64,000 nucleotides of DNA from DATAOG01 sp963753685 (GTDB taxonomy: Bacteria; Pseudomonadota; Alphaproteobacteria; Geminicoccales; Geminicoccaceae), in contig CAVWDE010000019.1 in NCBI GenBank assembly GCA_963753685.1, positions 1-64,000 on the forward strand, written 5' to 3'. The position numbers were made by a program, and so were the translations under genes. The notes under the pieces are model-generated. The model was not told where the DNA came from, ran no database searches, and saw only the letters and a list, made by a program, of their open reading frames with translations. Positions 35,830 through 44,855 of this stretch are shown here, in pieces (position 1 is the stretch's first letter; each line of letters opens with the position of its first letter).

Positions 35830-36715
35830 TCAAAGCCGCACGCCCGGAGCACCGCGACGTTCTCGTTCCGTGCACAGGGCCCAAAACCCGCGAAGCGGCA
35901 TCTCCGGCGCGCGCTGCAGCCAGTTGTCCGCACTGTAGCGTGCCTGCCCGTCGATCACGTGCAGCGCATAGGCGTGGCGCGAGCGGCTCGAGCGGTTGGG
36001 CGCGCTCCAGTGCGGCAAGGGCCCGTGCAGGACGACGAGCGTGCCCGCCTCGACCTCGAGCGGCACCAGGTCCGTGCTCGGCAGGGGCGCCGGGTCGAGG
36101 ACGACCGTCTCGGTCCGCATCCCATGTCGCAGAAAACGCGAGCGCAGCGGCCCCTCGTGGCTGGCCCGGTGCGGCGTGCAGGCAACCGTTCTCGACCGTC
36201 GCATCCTCGAGCGCGAACCAGAGGCCGACGACGCTTTGCGGCTCGGTGTGGAGAAAGGCCGCATCCTGATGGCAGATCACCTCGCCGCCGATCCGGGGCT
36301 GCTTGAAGATGTACATGGACTGGAGCAGCAGCGGCCTGGCGATGCCGAGCGCGCCGACCAGCGCCGCCAGCGCCGGCCGGCGCGAGAAGCGGTCGAACAC
36401 CGGGTCGAGATCGTGGAGCGCGTGGCCGACCTTGTTGATCGAGCGCTCTTTGCTCTGGCGCAGCCGTCCTGCCTCGTCGAACGCCTCTTCTTCGAAGAAA
36501 AACCGGATCTGGTCGCCCAACTCGAGGAAATAGCGGTCCTGGGCATGGTCCCGCCTCGTGGTCGAGAAGATCGACGCCACCTCACCGGGCTCGAACGCGT
36601 CGACCAGCGCCGCCATCCGCGCCCGCAACGCCGCGCATTCGGCCGTCGGGACGAAGCCGGGCAGGACGAGGTAACCGTCGCGCTCGAACCGCGATCGTTC
36701 GCCAGCGGCAACCAT
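35830..36715 (-). CDS. Phytanoyl-CoA dioxygenase (PhyH) family protein
   Basis: Fe(II)/2-oxoglutarate oxygenase of about 295 residues. Start MVAAGERSRFERDGYLVLPGFV is typical. Iron ligands appear in VICHQDAAFLHTEP (H-x-D), with the second His in the LVVLHGPLPHWSAPNRS block. YALHVIDGQARYSADNWLQR closes the fold. One indel near 36178 in the GCLHAAPG region. Hydroxylates an unknown, probably lipid-like or small-molecule, substrate. Same strand as the hydrolase and cyclase-like genes, so possibly one transcription unit. Confidence 0.83.
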
Positions 36716-36826
36716 GATCCGTGCCTCCGACCGAAATTGACCCTGGATTCCCCGGATGAGTTGAATGTTCGGTGACGTCGTAGCCGGATTCTGCTATTGA
36801 AATCATGATGTTGGACGCGACTGTCG

Positions 36827-36955
36827 TGCCACGCCTTTCGCCACAATGCGGTGCGGCTCCAGCTTCACGCCCTCGCCTCCAACCTGGCCAACTTCCTGCG
36901 CACGTTGGCGCTGCCGGAGGAGGTCGAGCAGTGGTCGCTCACGACGCTGCGGGGC
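36827..36955 (+). mobile_element. IS1380-family transposase relic
   Basis: About 43 codons without start or stop read C-H-A-F-R-H-N-A-V-R-L-Q-L-H-A-L, then SNLANFLRTLALPEEVEQW and SLTTLR. This is the conserved C-terminal region of IS1380-type transposases (usually R-F-x-A-N-x-V-R-L-Q-L-H-x-L-A-Y-N-L). Similarity ends abruptly after TTLR. No terminal repeats or catalytic domain remain. It marks an old insertion at the left edge of the accessory zone. Confidence 0.65.
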
Positions 36956-37103
36956 GCAAGCCCGAAAGAGCGGTTCTGCGCAACCCCGGGGCTCGTGGCG
37001 GCCGCGTTCCGGCCATTGCAATCTTGGCTCCCGCGTTGGAACGGCGCATGGTGGGCCTTCGGGAGCTGTGATCTGGGGAATCCATGTTTAGAGGAGACGC
37101 AGC

Positions 37104-37496
37104 ATGGACCGATTCACCGGCGGTTGCCTGTGCGGCAACGTCCGAATTGTGGCGTCGGGACTCCCATACCGGGTCGGCCTTTGTCACTGTCTCGACTGCC
37201 GCAAGCATCATGGGGCCCTTTTTCACGCTTCCGCGGTGTTCCCTCAGGATGCGGTGACGATCGATGGCGAAACACGCGACTACGCCGGGCGGTTTTTCTG
37301 TCCCCGCTGCGGCTCGTCCGTTTTCGGACGCAGCGCAGACGAAATCGAAGTGAACTTAGGATCCCTGGATGCCCCTGACCAACTGATGCCAACCTACGAA
37401 AGCTGGATCGTCCGTCGCGAGTCCTGGTTGCCGCCGTTTCCGCTCACGAGACGATACGACCGCGATCGCGACGCCACGGGTCGCTTTGAGGAGTAG
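37104..37496 (+). CDS. GFA (CENP-V/glutathione-dependent formaldehyde-activating) family protein
   Basis: 130 residues, intact. FTGGCLCGNVRI holds the C-x-C zinc site, GLCHCLDCRKHHGALFHASAVF the C-x-C-x2-C site, and GRFFCPRCGSSVF the C-x2-C site, all as in the GFA fold. MPTYESWIVRRESWLPPFP is the usual C-terminal block. The biochemical role is not established for most of the family. Preceded by a short region after the transposase relic, followed by the disrupted antitoxin. Confidence 0.88.
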   Translation: MDRFTGGCLCGNVRIVASGLPYRVGLCHCLDCRKHHGALFHASAVFPQDAVTIDGETRDYAGRFFCPRCGSSVFGRSADEIEVNLGSLDAPDQLMPTYESWIVRRESWLPPFPLTRRYDRDRDATGRFEE

Positions 37497-37644
37497 GTCG
37501 CACGAACGGTGCGAAGGCGCCGTCCCGTAGAGAACTCCGGGTCAAATATCAAACTAACATCATTCCCATGGTTCGCACCCAAGTCTACTTCAGCGACGAG
37601 CAACACCGCGCGCTCCGCCGCACCGCCGGGCGTGAGGGGATCAG

Positions 37645-37649
37645 CATGA
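37645..37649 (+). repeat. Target-site duplication, left copy (CATGA)
   Basis: CATGA at 37645-37649 is repeated at 39573-39577, immediately outside the inverted ends of the insertion. Five bases is within the range for IS1634-type elements. Confidence 0.85.
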
Positions 37650-37662
37650 CCGATCTTCGACA
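37650..37662 (+). repeat. Left terminal inverted repeat of the IS
   Basis: CCGATCTTCGACA, the exact reverse complement of the right end. Confidence 0.88.
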
Positions 37663-37813
37663 GTGGGCGGGGGAGATCGGGCGGTTTTGGCCGCCAATTG
37701 ATTGATTTTGTTGAAGCGAGACCGGCGGCGGTGAAGGGATGTGCTGCTAAATAATAGCTCTAGAGAGCGCTTTTATATTGACATTTTGGCCGGTTCGTGT
37801 GCTGCTTTGCGGC

Positions 37814-39499
37814 ATGTTCGTCCGCGAGAAGCAGATCGGCCCCTACCGCTACCTCTACCTGGTCGAGAGCGTCCGCGAGGGTGGCCGTACCAAGCAGCGG
37901 ATCATCAAGAACCTCGGCCGCAAGGAAGCCGTCGACGCGAACGGCGACCTCGATCGGCTCGCCCGTTCCGCCGCCCGCATGGCGCAGCGCTCGATGGTTC
38001 TCTCGCTGCTCGACCAGGGCAGCGTGCCGGCGCTCGCTACTCACCGGATCGGACCGCCGCTCGCCTTCGAGCGGCTCTGGCGTGAGACCGGCTGCCGGGC
38101 CGTGATCGAGGGCTTGGCCGCCGAGCGCGGCTTCGGCTTCTCACTCGAACGCGCGTGTTTCCTCACCGTGCTTCACCGGCTGATGGTCTCGGGCTCGGAC
38201 CGCTCGGCCGATGCCTGGCGCGAAGACTACCGGATCGACGGCACCGACGACCTCGCGCTGCACCATCTCTACCGGGCGATGGGCTGGCTCGGCGCGGAGC
38301 TGCCGGACGCCGAGCAGACGGACCGCACGCCATTCGCCCCGCGCTGCCTCAAGGATATGGTGGAGGAGCGGCTGTTCGAAGCCCGCCGCGACCTGTTCAG
38401 CGAGCTGTCGGTGGTCTTCATGGACACCACCAGTCTCTACTTCGAGGGCGCGGGCGGCGAGACCCTCGGCCAGCGGGGCCACTCCAAGGACCACCGGCCC
38501 GACCTGATGCAGATGGTCGTCGCCGTGGTCATGGATCAACGTGGCCGGCCGCTCTGCTGCGAGATGTGGCCGGGCAACACCACCGACGTCACGGCCCTGA
38601 TCCCGGTGGTCGACCGCCTGCGCCGGCGGTTCGGGATCGCTCGGGTGTGCGTGGTGGCCGATCGCGGGATGATCAGCGCCCAGACCCTCGCCGCTCTGGA
38701 GGCGCGCGGCCTCGAGTACGTGCTCGGGGTCCGCGAACGGACCACCAAGGAGGTTCGCACCCTGGTGCTGGACGACGACGGCCCGTTTGTCCCGCTCACC
38801 ATCCCGCGCCAGAGTCGACCGGACACCGAACTCGAGGCCAAGGCGGTAACCCTCGGCGGCCGCCGCTACATCGTCTGTCGCAACCTGGCCGAGGCGGAGA
38901 AGGACGCCGCCGACCGGGAGGCGATCGTGGCCAGCCTGCGCCGAGCACTCCGGCACGGCGACAAGGCGCTGGTCGGCAACCGCGGCTACCGGCGCTTTCT
39001 GAAGGCGCCTGAGGTCGGCTTTGCGATCGACGAAGCGCGGATCGCCGAGGACGCGCGCTTCGACGGGATCTTCGTCTTACGCACCAACACCACGCTCGAC
39101 CCCCTCCAGGCGATGCTGCGCTACCGCGAGCTGCAGGGGGTCGAGCAGCTGTTCCGAAGCGCCAAATCCCTGCTGGCGACCCGGCCGATCTTCCACAAAC
39201 GCGACGCGACCATCCGCGGCCACGTGTTCTGTTCGTTCCTCGCCCTGGTGCTGCAGAAGGCGCTCCGCGATCGCCTGGCGGCAGCCGGCCTCGACTTCGA
39301 ATGGGCCGACGTCCTGCGCGACCTGGATCGTCTCCAGGAGGTCGAGGTCGAGCAGGACGGCAAACGGTTCGTTCTCCGTACCCCGACCGCCGGCTCGGCC
39401 GGCAAGCTCTTCCAGACGCTGCGCGTCGCGCTGCCGCCGAACCTCCGCGACGCCGCCTCCCAGCCCGACGACACTCCCGCCGAACCCGCCCTCTTGTAG
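37814..39499 (+). CDS. IS1634-family transposase (DDE)
   Basis: 561 residues from ATG 37814, intact. The N-terminal block FVREKQIGPYRYLYLVESV and RTKQRIIKNLGRKEAV is typical. DDE residues are visible: VVFMDTTSLYFEG (D), VCVVADRGMISAQTL (D) and YRELQGVEQLFRSAKSLL followed by RPIFHK (E). An earlier ATG at 37778 would add 12 residues, but homologous proteins start at MFVREK. No frameshift, in contrast to the housekeeping genes. Confidence 0.93.
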   Translation: MFVREKQIGPYRYLYLVESVREGGRTKQRIIKNLGRKEAVDANGDLDRLARSAARMAQRSMVLSLLDQGSVPALATHRIGPPLAFERLWRETGCRAVIEGLAAERGFGFSLERACFLTVLHRLMVSGSDRSADAWREDYRIDGTDDLALHHLYRAMGWLGAELPDAEQTDRTPFAPRCLKDMVEERLFEARRDLFSELSVVFMDTTSLYFEGAGGETLGQRGHSKDHRPDLMQMVVAVVMDQRGRPLCCEMWPGNTTDVTALIPVVDRLRRRFGIARVCVVADRGMISAQTLAALEARGLEYVLGVRERTTKEVRTLVLDDDGPFVPLTIPRQSRPDTELEAKAVTLGGRRYIVCRNLAEAEKDAADREAIVASLRRALRHGDKALVGNRGYRRFLKAPEVGFAIDEARIAEDARFDGIFVLRTNTTLDPLQAMLRYRELQGVEQLFRSAKSLLATRPIFHKRDATIRGHVFCSFLALVLQKALRDRLAAAGLDFEWADVLRDLDRLQEVEVEQDGKRFVLRTPTAGSAGKLFQTLRVALPPNLRDAASQPDDTPAEPALL

Positions 39500-39559
39500 T
39501 GCTAAGCCCATTCTCGCGCGCTGTAAGCGTCTGAGAATCCGATCTTTCTCAGATCGCGG

Positions 39560-39572
39560 TGTCGAAGATCGG
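39560..39572 (-). repeat. Right terminal inverted repeat of the IS
   Basis: TGTCGAAGATCGG, the exact inverse of the left end; the CATGA duplication follows at 39573-39577. Confidence 0.88.
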
Positions 39573-39733
39573 CATGACCGCCCTCCTGCGGCGCCTCGTC
39601 GAGCGCGAGCTCCTGGGTCGGAACGCGAGGCCAGACTACGACAAGGATGCGGTCATGGCGATCGTTGGGCTGGGCAGCGCCGAGCCGGCCGATCTGTCCG
39701 AACGGCATGACGAGGCGTTGGACGAAGCGTTCC

Positions 39734-40123
39734 GTGGCTGACGTCTTCGTCGACACCAGCGCGTTCTTTGCTTTAGCCAATCTCGCGGACCGGCATCACG
39801 GCGAAGCCGTTGCCGCCTATCAGGCGACCGTCCGAGAGGAACTCAAGAAGCGATGACGAGACTTGGTATCGCTTGCGGTCGCGGCTCGGGCGAGCGCGGC
39901 CATGGCGTTCGGGATGGATTCACGCGCCGGCCGCGAGATTGCGCGCGAATGGCCCGATCGGACGTTCAGCATCGTCGATTGCACCAGCTTTGCCCTGATC
40001 GAGCGCCTCGATATCCGCCGGGCGTTCGCATTCGACAGGCATTTCCAGATCATGCGCTTCGGCTGGCGGCGCCAGCGCGCGTTGCAGATCCTGCCGACTG
40101 ATCGGCAGCAGCCAGCTGCTTAG
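39734..40123 (+). pseudogene. vapC: Decayed VapC-like PIN toxin
   Basis: GTG 39734 gives VADVFVDTSAFFALANLADRH, the PIN first strand with its Asp. A TGA at 39854-39856 stops this frame after 40 codons. The same frame reopens and ends FSIVDCTSFALIERL and AFDRHFQIMRFG, the PIN C-terminal Asp motifs. The central PIN helix with its catalytic Glu is missing in frame; DETWYRLRSRLGRAR in another frame looks like its remnant. So at least two indels or a small deletion inactivated the toxin. Total span is near the normal 130-135 codons. Confidence 0.8.
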
Positions 40124-41256
40124 TCAGGCCGCGGGCGGATCTTGACGCTGAGGACGCTGCCGGCGAGCGCGAGGCCGGCCATGGCGAAGAACGCGCGGCC
40201 GCCGACGGCGGCGTAGAGCCAGCCGGCGACGGGCGTGACCAGGCCGAACAGCAGCGCCGTCCCGATCGCGGCGTAGAAGCCCTGGGCGCTCGCCAGCAGC
40301 TCGGGCGGCACGCGGTCGCGCAATTGGTACATGACCGCGAGGTGCGCCGCGCCGAAGCTCGCGCCATGGAGGGCCTGGGCCGGGATCAGCAGCCCGAGGT
40401 CGCTGCCGGCCGCGGTCAGGCACCAGCGGAGCACGGCGAGCCCGCCCGCAAGCGTCAGCAGCCGGAGCGGAGGCAGTGTTCGCAGCACGCTGCCCGCGGC
40501 CGCGAACAGCAGCACCTCAGCAATCACACCCTCGGCCCAGAGCCAGCCGATCAGGGTCTCGCCAAGGCCGGCCGCGCGCCAGTGCAGGCTCGCGAAGCCG
40601 TAGTAGAGCGCGTGGCTGACCTGGATCAGGCCGGCGGCGAAGACCAGCTGGACCAGGCCCGGCAGGCGCAGCAGCTGCCCGAGCCGCGGCGGCTCCGCCG
40701 GGCGCCGGAGCGGGCGGTTCTCCGGCAGCTGCAGGCAGGCCAGAAGGTTGAGCGCGAGCAACGCCAGCAACAGCCCGAGCACGCTGCCGGGGCCGTTCCG
40801 CCCGATCCACCAGCCGCCGCCGATCGCCGCCAGGATGAAGGTGATCGAGCCCCAGAGCCGGACCGGGCCGTAGCCGAAGCCCTCCGCCTTCAGCTCCTCG
40901 AGCGCCAGCGCCTCGCCGAGCGGCAGGATCGCGGCCCAGCTGGCGCCGGTCACCAGGCTCAGCAGCAGGAGCGACCAGAGAGCGTGCGCCAGCGCGAACA
41001 GCGCCATCCCGGCCAGGGTGACGCCGGCCATGACCAGCATCAGCCCCCGGCGCCGGCCGAGGCGATCGGCGGCCAGCGGGATCGCGACGCTGGTCAGGAC
41101 CCGGGGCCAGAAATTGGCCGCGAGCAGCAGGCCGATCTCGGAGGCGCTCAGGCCCTGGGCCGCGAGCCAGACCGGCCAGTAGGGCAGCGAGATGCCGATC
41201 GCGGCAAAGCCAGCACCGTAGAACAGCGCCAGGCGGAGACGGAGCGCGCGGGCCAT
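40120..41256 (-). CDS. MFS transporter, HcaT/PPP-like
   Basis: 378 residues, intact, about 12 membrane segments. ALFYGAGFAAIGISLPYWPVWLAA with ANFWPRVLTSVAIPLAADRLGRRRG matches the MFS_1-like group that includes the E. coli 3-phenylpropionate transporter. EELKAEGFGYGPVRLWGSI is the group's mid-loop signature (YG..R.WGS). Substrate unknown. Its stop TAA overlaps the end of the vapC relic by four bases. Confidence 0.85.
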   Translation of the reverse strand: MARALRLRLALFYGAGFAAIGISLPYWPVWLAAQGLSASEIGLLLAANFWPRVLTSVAIPLAADRLGRRRGLMLVMAGVTLAGMALFALAHALWSLLLLSLVTGASWAAILPLGEALALEELKAEGFGYGPVRLWGSITFILAAIGGGWWIGRNGPGSVLGLLLALLALNLLACLQLPENRPLRRPAEPPRLGQLLRLPGLVQLVFAAGLIQVSHALYYGFASLHWRAAGLGETLIGWLWAEGVIAEVLLFAAAGSVLRTLPPLRLLTLAGGLAVLRWCLTAAGSDLGLLIPAQALHGASFGAAHLAVMYQLRDRVPPELLASAQGFYAAIGTALLFGLVTPVAGWLYAAVGGRAFFAMAGLALAGSVLSVKIRPRPD

Positions 41257-41338
41257 GGGCGATCCCGGCTGCTGTCAAACGGGCGGGTTTGCGCCAAGAT
41301 AGGGGCGTCGTGCAAACCCGCCGCTGGAGGTAGCAGCG

Positions 41339-41875
41339 ATGGCCGCCCGGAGCGAGAGGATCACGTTCGCCAACGCCGCCGGCGAGCAGCTGGCGGCGCG
41401 CATCGACTGGCCGGATGGCCCGACCGGCGCCTTCGCGCTGTTCGCCCATTGCTTTGCCTGCTCCAAGGACAGCTTCGCCGCGGCGCGGATCAGCCGGGGT
41501 CTCGCTGCCCACGGCATGGCGGTCCTGCGCTTCGACTTCACCGGTCTCGGCTCCAGCGAGGGCGAGTTCGCCAACACCAATTTCTCCTCCAATCTCGAGG
41601 ACTTGGCGGCGGCCGCCGACTTCCTGCGTCAGGTCCATCAGGCGCCCAGGATCCTGATCGGCCATTCGCTCGGCGGCGCTGCGATGCTCGCGGTTCTGAC
41701 GGCGATCTTTGCCCGTGGCCGAGCGCCGATCGCCGGACCGATCGCAGCATCCTCGGTCCCGGCCACGCCGCCTCGTCTGAAAATCGGATACCGACGCCCC
41801 GGTACCCGGGGCATGAGTACTCGAGGCCAGCGGCGAGTGCCCGAAGTGATCCTGGGCAGGCTGACGCGTCAATGA
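41339..41875 (+). pseudogene. Alpha/beta hydrolase, 3'-truncated (OsmC-fusion type)
   Basis: The first 120 residues match the hydrolase half of the bifunctional alpha/beta-hydrolase/OsmC proteins: ITFANAAGEQLAARIDWPDG, ALFAHCFACSKDSFAA, MAVLRFDFTGLGSSEGEF and nucleophile elbow LIGHSLGGAAML. Similarity ends near 41695, and the tail (from about AIFARGRAPIAG) resembles nothing and is likely junction DNA. The acid/His part and OsmC domain (another 280 residues) are missing. The gene is cut by the rearrangement described in the findings. Confidence 0.7.
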
Positions 41876-41899
41876 GGCGTCTATCGGTATCATGGGCGG

Positions 41900-42980
41900 C
41901 ATCGGTAGATAATCAAATCTGGTCCATAGGGATCTTGTCGTATCGCCGCAGATTGCCGTCTCGACCCCGTCTTGTTTTATCTTGAGCCGTCTGTGATGAG
42001 ACATCAGCGCTGAGGGCGCGATCGCGATATAGTCGCTGAGAGCTCCGGAAAGATCCAGGAGACTCGAATACGATTGCTGGCCCAAGGTAAGGACATATAC
42101 CATCAGTATTAAAGTCCCACCGGCTGGCAGCGTGTGGAAGTGCCTCTGAATTGCGGTGAGAACCGCGTTCTGGCGCTCGAAAGCAGTGATCCAGAACGAT
42201 GCAATCGCGTAGTTCACGAGACACGCGCTCATTGCGAGCAGTGCCACGAGTGATCCGAAAGCAGCCCGACGGAGGTACTCGGTGGACAGATGGGAACAAT
42301 CCACCTATCAGCCGACAAACACGACCGCGATGCCGGCCGCGGCCGACATGGAAACCGGTTGCCAATTCCTGCGAACGTGAACTGAATGTTAGACACGATG
42401 AAAAAGATCGCGTAACCGGCGAGGGAGACCCCCAGCCCCGCCGCCATCATCCGGCTCCATTCCCTCGGACGGACCAACGCATCGGGTTCCCGGATCGCGG
42501 CGCCCCACACATAAACGAAAACTACGCCTCCCAGTACACTCGCCACGACGACCTCCGGCCAAGCGATGTATCGGCGCAGCAACGCTTCAAGGGCGACCAG
42601 AGAAGTTTCAGGCCGCGGTCGATGAGGTCAACTTCTAGAAACTGCCAGATGTTGAAGCCGTAATCGGTCTATTTAGACGAACGGCTTGATTGCATGGTAC
42701 GCGATCCGCATGGATATATCATGAAGTTCGCTCTGGTAATCTCTACTTCATGGCGCTGATTGACGACAGCCTTGACGCGAATGCCATCGCGACGGACAGA
42801 TTACCCGTATAACGTCAAATATGCGGACCTGCATCTCGCTGTCACGGCGCGCACCGCCTTGCATCCTTGACGTACCGTACCAGCAGTGGATTGATCAAGA
42901 ATAAGAAAAGCGTCGTCTCGTAGGCAAGTGTACTGCAGAGCAGCGCTCCTATGCTGAACGCTTCCAGGCCGCAGCCAGCG
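41900..42980 (-). pseudogene. Broken polytopic membrane protein
   Basis: Four fragments in different frames, in order: AFSIGALLCSTLAYETTLFLFLINPLL (near 42950-42870), FNIWQFLEVDLIDRGLKLLW (near 42655-42598), YIAWPEVVVASVLGGVVFVYVWGAA (near 42572-42498) with MMAAGLGVSLAGYAIFFIVSN, and FWITAFERQNAVLTAIQRHF followed by LDGICPYLGPAIVFES (near 42200-42060). They look like parts of one multi-spanning protein of unknown function with a C-terminal soluble domain. Base composition is AT-richer than the neighbours. At least five breaks, so probably dead. Confidence 0.5.
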
Positions 42981-42996
42981 ATCGGCTTCGAACGCT

Positions 42997-43401
42997 TCAA
43001 TCGCAGTACAAGTTGAGACAAGCCATGCCGGTCTGGGGCTCCTCGGGGTAGAGGTGGGCGAGGCGGTTGCGGATGAGCGAAATGCCGGAACCGACGGCTG
43101 ACGGGATCGCGCAGACGATCGCACAGCTCGGCCAGATCCCGGCGCGAGAGCTCGCGCGGATCTTCGCCCTCGCGGATGGCGAGGCCCACGAAAACCTGGT
43201 CCTGGAGCGTCAGCACCAGCTGCTCGAAGCCGCTTGAGAAAGGCGTCGATATCGTCCTGACGCCGGGGACCAGGCTCTGCAGGCCCGCGGCATCGATCGG
43301 GAACAGCGTCCGCAGCCGGTCAACGATCGCTGGAGGCGCACTGCGCAGCGCTCGGTCGCGACCAGGCCCCGGCGCAGCAGGGCGGGCTCGGGCGGGGTCA
43401 C
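42997..43401 (-). CDS. HEPN-domain toxin-like protein of an MNT-HEPN pair
   Basis: About 134 codons from GTG 43401 (TPPEPALLRRGLVATERCAV). The last block reads IPSAVGSGISLIRNRLAHLYPEEP, which contains R-N-R-L-A-H-L-Y, an exact R-x4-H-x-Y. In the HepT family this is the RNase motif and the AMPylated Tyr. LVLTLQDQVFVGLAIREGEDP lies in the helical bundle before it. Indels near 43330, 43240 and 43105 need correcting. The GTG overlaps the nucleotidyltransferase stop by four bases. The C terminus is short and abuts the broken membrane gene. Confidence 0.65.
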
Positions 43402-43701
43402 AGCAGGATCCCGTCGCGGCGCGCGATCTGGTCGATCGGCCGAGCGGCCGGCCGCGCTCATGCAGCACGACGTCGACCTTGAGCTCGTCCAGCGGGCGCT
43501 CGATCAGGCCGCGAAACCGCATCTCGTTGGCGAGGGTCGCCTGGCCCGGCTCGACCTCGAGGTGGAGGTCGAGGTCGCCGCCCTTGAGTGGTCCAGGGCC
43601 CGCGAGCCGAACACGCGGACCGTCGCGCGCGCGCCGAACACCGCCAGCGCCGCCTGCCGGATCGCCTGGATCTCGTGTGGCTGCGAGCCGCATGGCGGCA
43701 T
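43398..43701 (-). CDS. Minimal nucleotidyltransferase (MNT antitoxin-like)
   Basis: About 101 residues. VRVFGSRALDHS followed in a second frame by KGGDLDLHLEVEPGQ gives the pol-beta motif G-S-x9-D-x-D. PLDELKVDVVLHERGR contains the third Asp, and the end is RPIDQIARRDGILL. One indel at the K-GGD junction (near 43585) and one near 43440. In MntA-HepT systems this enzyme AMPylates the HEPN toxin. The GTGA overlap with the downstream HEPN gene supports an operon. Confidence 0.68.
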
Positions 43702-43842
43702 CCTGGCACGGGCTGCGCGCGCGGCAAGCGCAAAGCTCGCACCCGGGGCGCCGGCGGCCACGGCGGATTCGCAGTTGGCAAGGGCGCGATCCGGCGCTAC
43801 CCCTTAGGCTCAGAACAAGAACCAGCTCAGGGAGTAGCAGGC

Positions 43843-44780
<938 letters not shown>

Positions 44781-44794
44781 ACCGCGACCACGCA

Positions 44795-44819
44795 GGGGCC
44801 CGCCGCTGCGGCGGGCCCC
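44795..44819 (+). promoter_or_regulatory. Intercistronic hairpin after the binding-protein gene
   Basis: GGGGCCCGCC (44795-44804) pairs with GGCGGGCCCC (44810-44819) around a 5-base loop, a 10-bp all-GC stem with no T tract. Hairpins here often protect the binding-protein part of the mRNA and raise its level over the permease part; that role is inferred. Confidence 0.6.
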
Positions 44820-44855
44820 GGTCGACCGACGGGCAGCGATCGGAGGAGGCCTGCC

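Larger units (their letters stand above)
37650..39572 (+). mobile_element. Complete IS1634-family insertion sequence, 1923 bp
   Basis: Bounded by perfect 13-bp inverted repeats CCGATCTTCGACA (37650-37662) and TGTCGAAGATCGG (39560-39572), flanked by CATGA duplications. It carries one transposase gene and about 150 bases of AT-richer DNA before it. The element looks intact and recent. Its target is a vapB-like antitoxin gene, which it disrupts after codon 27. Confidence 0.9.
37568..39741 (+). pseudogene. vapB: VapB-like antitoxin gene split by an insertion sequence
   Basis: The left part (ATG 37568) reads MVRTQVYFSDEQHRALRRTA and then GREGISM; the right part reads TALLRRLVERELLG onward to DEALDEAFRG. 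Deleting the insertion (37650-39572) plus one copy of the 5-base duplication restores a single in-frame 81-residue protein. It has a ribbon-helix-helix N terminus of the CopG/VapB kind. The restored stop (39739-39741) overlaps the vapC start by 8 bases, as in working vapBC operons. The gene is therefore dead in its present form. Confidence 0.85.

Noticed and set aside
37568..37705. A free-standing 45-codon antitoxin left of the IS
   Set aside because: Its last codons are IS DNA. The true gene continues on the other side of the element in frame.
37741..37765. GTGCTGCTAA near 37742 and GTAGTGCTAA near 39497 as IS ends
   Set aside because: They are similar in direct, not inverted, orientation. 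The 13-bp inverted repeats with a target duplication further out are far better boundaries.
40517..42304. 595-codon open frame on the - strand joining membrane-like and Arg-rich sequence
   Set aside because: Only its first 60 codons look real (part of the broken membrane gene). The rest is the shadow of the hydrolase and of the MFS transporter in another frame.
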